Part shown: in pieces, positions 61,164 through 64,000 of the stretch
Layout of the letters: the number at the start of each line of letters is the position of its first letter
Position numbering within the stretch: the stretch's first letter is position 1
DNA from: UBA1715 sp045615765
Lineage (GTDB): Bacteria > Bacteroidota > Bacteroidia > Bacteroidales > UBA1715
DNA length: 64,000 nt
Assembly (NCBI GenBank): GCA_045615765.1
Contig: JAZLFM010000054.1
Span: 44,753 to 108,752, forward strand
Direction of reading: 5' to 3'
Program-made: the position numbers and the translations under genes
The notes under the pieces: model-generated
What the model was told of the DNA's origin: nothing
What the model saw: the letters and a program-made list of their open reading frames with translations, nothing else
Database searches by the model: none

Positions 61164-61892
61164 CTATGTATAAAGTCCACCATTTATAGAAATAACTTCA
61201 CCGGTAATATATGCGGCCTTATCAGAAGCAAGGAAAGCAACCAAGTCGGCGACTTCTTCTGCCGTTCCAAAACGACCTGCCGGAATCATTTTCTTTAAGT
61301 CAGCCTCTGGTAAATCTTGCGTCATATCTGTAGCAATAAATCCAGGAGCAACGGCATTCACCGTAATCTTTCGAGATCCTATTTCTTGCGCTAAAGCTTT
61401 TGTTGCTCCAATTAATCCTGCTTTTGCTGCAGAATAATTGGTCTGTCCTGCCAATCCTTTTATACCCGACAAGGAAGCTACATTAATTATTCTTCCGTAT
61501 CGTTTCGAAATCATACCTTTTAGAACGCGACGTGTCACGAAAAAGAATGAATCCAAATTAGTATGCAATACATCATTCCATTGTTCATTTTGCATAAACA
61601 CCATAACTGCATCCTTACGAATTCCGGCATTGTTCACCAAGATAGATATACAATCTTCTGGATGAGAATCCTGCCATTGAGTAAGAGCAGCATCAACAGA
61701 TTGACCGTCAGACACATCAAACGGAAGAAGTTCAGCTACGCCTCCTTCGGCTTCAATGAGTTGCTTAACTTCTATCGCAGCCTGTTCGTTCGAGCGATAA
61801 TTTATGATAACAGCACATCCGTCTTTCGCAAGTGCCAAACATACAGCACGACCAATTCCACGTGAACCACCTGTTACTAAAGCATATTTCAT
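61164..61892 (-). CDS. fabG: 3-oxoacyl-ACP reductase (FabG-type ketoreductase)
   Basis: A 242-residue short-chain dehydrogenase that reduces beta-ketoacyl-ACP with NADPH. TGGSRGIGRAVCLAL (cofactor loop), NNAGIRKD, and the Ser/Tyr/Lys triad with YSAAKAGLIGATKALAQEI; the C-terminus VISINGGLYT is FabG-like. It starts 3 bases after the TAL stop, so it is in that operon. Because housekeeping FabG is almost identical in motifs, the secondary-metabolite assignment rests on context. Confidence 0.93.
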   Translation of the reverse strand: MKYALVTGGSRGIGRAVCLALAKDGCAVIINYRSNEQAAIEVKQLIEAEGGVAELLPFDVSDGQSVDAALTQWQDSHPEDCISILVNNAGIRKDAVMVFMQNEQWNDVLHTNLDSFFFVTRRVLKGMISKRYGRIINVASLSGIKGLAGQTNYSAAKAGLIGATKALAQEIGSRKITVNAVAPGFIATDMTQDLPEADLKKMIPAGRFGTAEEVADLVAFLASDKAAYITGEVISINGGLYT

Positions 61893-61895
61893 GTA

Positions 61896-63410
61896 CTAAA
61901 TATTTACCGTTTTTAAAAACTCTATTACTGTTGCCAATTCTTCATATTTTGGAGTATCGTCAACAAATGCAGGAACAATTTTGCGAACATCATTGTAGAA
62001 TGCACGAGTTGCCGACGACAACTTGTCTTCTATCTTCAAACAATCTATAGCTTGAACCAACGCTATACAATGAATTGCAGCAACTTGATATGAATTTTCT
62101 ATCACATGTTTTGCAATCAATGCAGAATTAGTTCCCATAGAAACAATATCTTGATTGTCGTTATTGTTTGGGATCGAATGCACCGACATTGGATTTGACA
62201 ATGTTTGACATTCCGCCGTTGTTGATGTAGCCGTAAACTGAGCTGCTTGCAAACCATAGTTCAAGCCCAATTTTCCAAGATTCACAAAAGGAGGCAAAAT
62301 GCCATTGATTCTATCATGGAACAAATAATTCAATTGTCGTTCCATAAGCATTGTCATCTTAGTAACGGCAATTTTCAATTTATCCATTTCGAACGAAATA
62401 TAATCGCCATGGAAATTTCCACCATGATATACATTTTGTGTTTCTACGTCAACTATTGGATTATCGTCAACAGCATTGTATTCTTCAACAATAACTTTTT
62501 CGGCATTATTGATTTCATCCAAGATTGGTCCCAAAATTTGTGGTACACAGCGCAACGAATAATATGGTTGAACTTTCACATCTTCAGAAAAACGCATTGT
62601 CGTAGTTTTCTGCTCGTACAATTCTTTCTGACGATTGCGAAGGCATTTGCTATCTTTCAAGATTTCGCGCATAACTTCAGCAGTTTTTTGCTGACCAGCG
62701 TGAAATTTTATTGAATTCAAAACCGGACTTAAAAAGTCGTCGTAAGAACCTGCAATTTCATTCATCATGGAAGAGAACAATAGATTCCAACGCAACATTT
62801 TTTGAGCATATATCAAGTTAACGAAACTAATACCTGTCATACAAGCTGTTCCGTTTACGATAGACAAGCCATCACGGCCACGAAGTTGCAATGGTTGTAG
62901 CTTTTCTTTTTTCAAGACCTCTGCTGTTGGCAATTTCTTACCTTTATAAAAGACAAAGCCTTCACCTATCAACGTAAGCGCCAACTGAGAAAGTTGCACC
63001 AAGTCACCACTTGCACCAACGCTTCCATGTTCTGGAATGTACGGATAAATACCGCGATTGATAAATTCCTTTAACTGTTTTGCACAATCAATATGAATAC
63101 CCGACTTTCCTTGCATAAATGTCATATAACGGGCATACATTGCAGCGCGGACATACAATTCCGGCAAGGGGTTACCTGCTCCACAAGAGTGAGAGCGAAC
63201 AATATTGTATTGCAAATCGTTCAAATCGGCATCACTCACACGATATTGCGCCATAGGACCAAACCCCGTGTTGATACCATATATAACCTTATCTTTTGAA
63301 AATTCTTCTAAGAACGAATAACTTTCTACAATTTTTTGTTCTTCTTTCTTGCTGATTTTCAATTTCTTGCCACCAAAAACAATGGCATAAATATCTTGCA
63401 ACGTAACCAT
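61896..63410 (-). CDS. Aromatic amino acid ammonia-lyase (tyrosine ammonia-lyase-like)
   Basis: A 504-residue MIO enzyme that removes ammonia from an aromatic amino acid. The MIO tripeptide Ala133-Ser134-Gly135 is in GSVGASGDLVQLSQLAL; catalytic Tyr44 is in VIYGINTGFGPMAQYR. YYSLRCVPQILGPIL, VYHGGNFHGDYISFEMDKLK and SIPNNNDNQDIVSMGTNSA follow. The selectivity pair is Ser73-His74 (RSHSCGAG), the histidine type, but I recall the same RSHSSG in the tyrosine ammonia-lyase of Flavobacterium johnsoniae, which the present sequence resembles closely. I therefore favour 4-coumarate formation over histidine degradation, also because no hut gene is near. It heads the operon with its own promoter. Confidence 0.9.
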   Translation of the reverse strand: MVTLQDIYAIVFGGKKLKISKKEEQKIVESYSFLEEFSKDKVIYGINTGFGPMAQYRVSDADLNDLQYNIVRSHSCGAGNPLPELYVRAAMYARYMTFMQGKSGIHIDCAKQLKEFINRGIYPYIPEHGSVGASGDLVQLSQLALTLIGEGFVFYKGKKLPTAEVLKKEKLQPLQLRGRDGLSIVNGTACMTGISFVNLIYAQKMLRWNLLFSSMMNEIAGSYDDFLSPVLNSIKFHAGQQKTAEVMREILKDSKCLRNRQKELYEQKTTTMRFSEDVKVQPYYSLRCVPQILGPILDEINNAEKVIVEEYNAVDDNPIVDVETQNVYHGGNFHGDYISFEMDKLKIAVTKMTMLMERQLNYLFHDRINGILPPFVNLGKLGLNYGLQAAQFTATSTTAECQTLSNPMSVHSIPNNNDNQDIVSMGTNSALIAKHVIENSYQVAAIHCIALVQAIDCLKIEDKLSSATRAFYNDVRKIVPAFVDDTPKYEELATVIEFLKTVNI

Positions 63411-63439
63411 TCCCTTACAACCTCTTGAAAATTGATATA

Positions 63440-63447
63440 CAAAGATA
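63440..63447 (-). promoter_or_regulatory. -7 promoter element of the ammonia-lyase operon
   Basis: TATCTTTG on the minus strand, 29 bases upstream of ATG 63410. The operon therefore starts at the lyase and does not continue from genes to the right. Confidence 0.6.
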
Positions 63448-63458
63448 GGGAATTATAT

Positions 63459-64000
63459 TGACAATTGTATTTAATGACGAATGGTTTATTACCCAACAGG
63501 AACGACGCGAATGTAATTTGACGGATTTCACAAAATATGTGTGTAATGCTAATGAAGAATCGACCTACAAGACAGACTTATTCCTTCACAAATGCTTTTT
63601 CTACCAAGCCTACGTTCCTAACGGAACGGGAATATTTTTCCATAGTGACTTCATCGAGAAATTATGTGTTATACTTTGCGAACGACTTTAGAAAAAAGAC
63701 TGTACAAGAAATAACATGTGTGTTCTTGATTTGTTCATTGTTCCGTTAGGAACTATCGCTTGGTAGAAAAACACGGTATATGGTGGTATTAGCGTGCCGT
63801 AGGTACGCCGCATTATATCCTTCGAGAAATGTTGAGACCCTTCGCTTTCGCTCAGGGTGACGAACTCGTTCTTTTACAACGTCATTCTGAACGAAGTGAA
63901 GAATCTACCTACACTAAGACAACTTATTCCTTCACAAATGCTTTTTCTACCAAGCCTACGTTCCTAACGGAACGGGAATATTTTTCCATAGTGACTTCAT
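63459..64000. repeat. Intergenic repeat patch with direct and inverted copies
   Basis: About 540 bases without a credible gene. Two exact 78-bp direct copies lie at 63577-63654 and 63923-64000, the second running into the window edge; similarity extends about 25 bases further left of each with small changes. Each copy contains TTTTTCTACCAAGC and the near-palindromic GTTCCTAACGGAAC (63596-63627). The reverse complement of that 32-bp core, differing only at four central bases, lies at 63740-63771. Bases 63840-63901 form a long imperfect hairpin of the 'TTCGCTTTCGCTCAGGGTGA / TCTGAACGAAGTGAAGAA' type. The AGCGTGCCGTAGGTACGCC block (63791-63809) is another small hairpin. Confidence 0.8.

Noticed and set aside
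56965..63410. A complete aryl-polyene gene cluster
   Set aside because: Acyl-carrier protein, ligase, dehydratase and acyltransferase genes are absent and a promoter element precedes the lyase, so only a partial set can be claimed.
63459..63749. Two short plus-strand frames of about 70-77 codons at the right edge
   Set aside because: They run through the repeat unit, lack a promoter or family match, and the peptide parts simply translate the repeated sequence.

Overview
The window looks like a chromosomal segment of a low-GC Bacteroidota, most likely an anaerobic, fibre-degrading member of the Bacteroidales. Evidence: SusC/SusD-type proteins, type IX secretion (T9SS) C-terminal sorting domains, GSCFA, DUF4294, DUF4380 and CCDC81-like HU/SPOR proteins, zinc-free type B L31, a 29-residue COX24-like ribosomal-type protein, and about two dozen genes preceded by the Bacteroidota promoter -7 element TAnnTTTG (sometimes with TTTG 18-19 nt upstream). 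Most of it is core chromosome. There is no prophage, integrase or CRISPR array; accessory traits are single genes (Vsr, ORF6N, a HigA-like fragment) and a repeat patch at the right edge.

Layout. 1-4.5 kb: end of an unknown gene, rpmE2, a MORN/YwqK-like protein, RNase G/E, the COX24-like peptide, an HU protein and a lipoprotein. 4.5-10.9 kb: an envelope block (PpiD/SurA-like foldase, LptC, TPR protein, outer-membrane protein, CoaX) with stop/start overlaps. 10.9-17.2 kb: DUF4294, a carboxylesterase, then uppS-bamA-ompH-ompH, i.e. undecaprenyl carrier synthesis plus outer-membrane protein assembly. 17.2-31.6 kb: typA, an alpha-oxoamine synthase, an RluA-type enzyme, a HAD phosphatase, an NlpC/P60 hydrolase, DUF4380, SPOR, an LTA-synthase-like enzyme, an orphan SusD with a lipoprotein, an orphan Vsr, ribF and a DUF151 nuclease. 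31.6-36.5 kb: lipo-thioredoxin, DUF2148 protein and two secreted T9SS-type proteins, one with a 120-bp tandem repeat. 36.6-47.3 kb: lysC-ahcY, a GH5 glucanase with an unusual N-terminal domain, a ZIP transporter, a chagasin-like inhibitor, tRNA-Glu, a GH8 xylanase-type enzyme with a sorting domain and an orphan SusC.

47.3-56.1 kb: a class III cyclase/HD protein with an unknown partner, an HU/SPOR membrane protein, a MauE/DoxX-thioredoxin protein, efp, a SpoIIE phosphatase, GSCFA and gltX. 56.4-63.4 kb: an ORF6N protein, then a leftward operon: tyrosine-ammonia-lyase-like enzyme, FabG-type ketoreductase, small outer-membrane protein, ketosynthase, MATE exporter and a bile acid:sodium symporter-family protein. 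This resembles part of a flexirubin/aryl-polyene pathway fed by 4-coumarate, without the carrier proteins, ligase and dehydratase such pathways need. 63.4-64 kb: a non-coding repeat patch with a 78-bp exact direct repeat, a partial inverted copy and a long hairpin.

The leads most worth following are the compact TAL-KR-KS-MATE operon, the cyclase/HD gene with an altered metal ligand and an unknown partner, the GH5 enzyme with a CpxP/Spy-like N-terminus, and the right-edge repeat element. All family calls come from reading motifs by eye; no database search was run.
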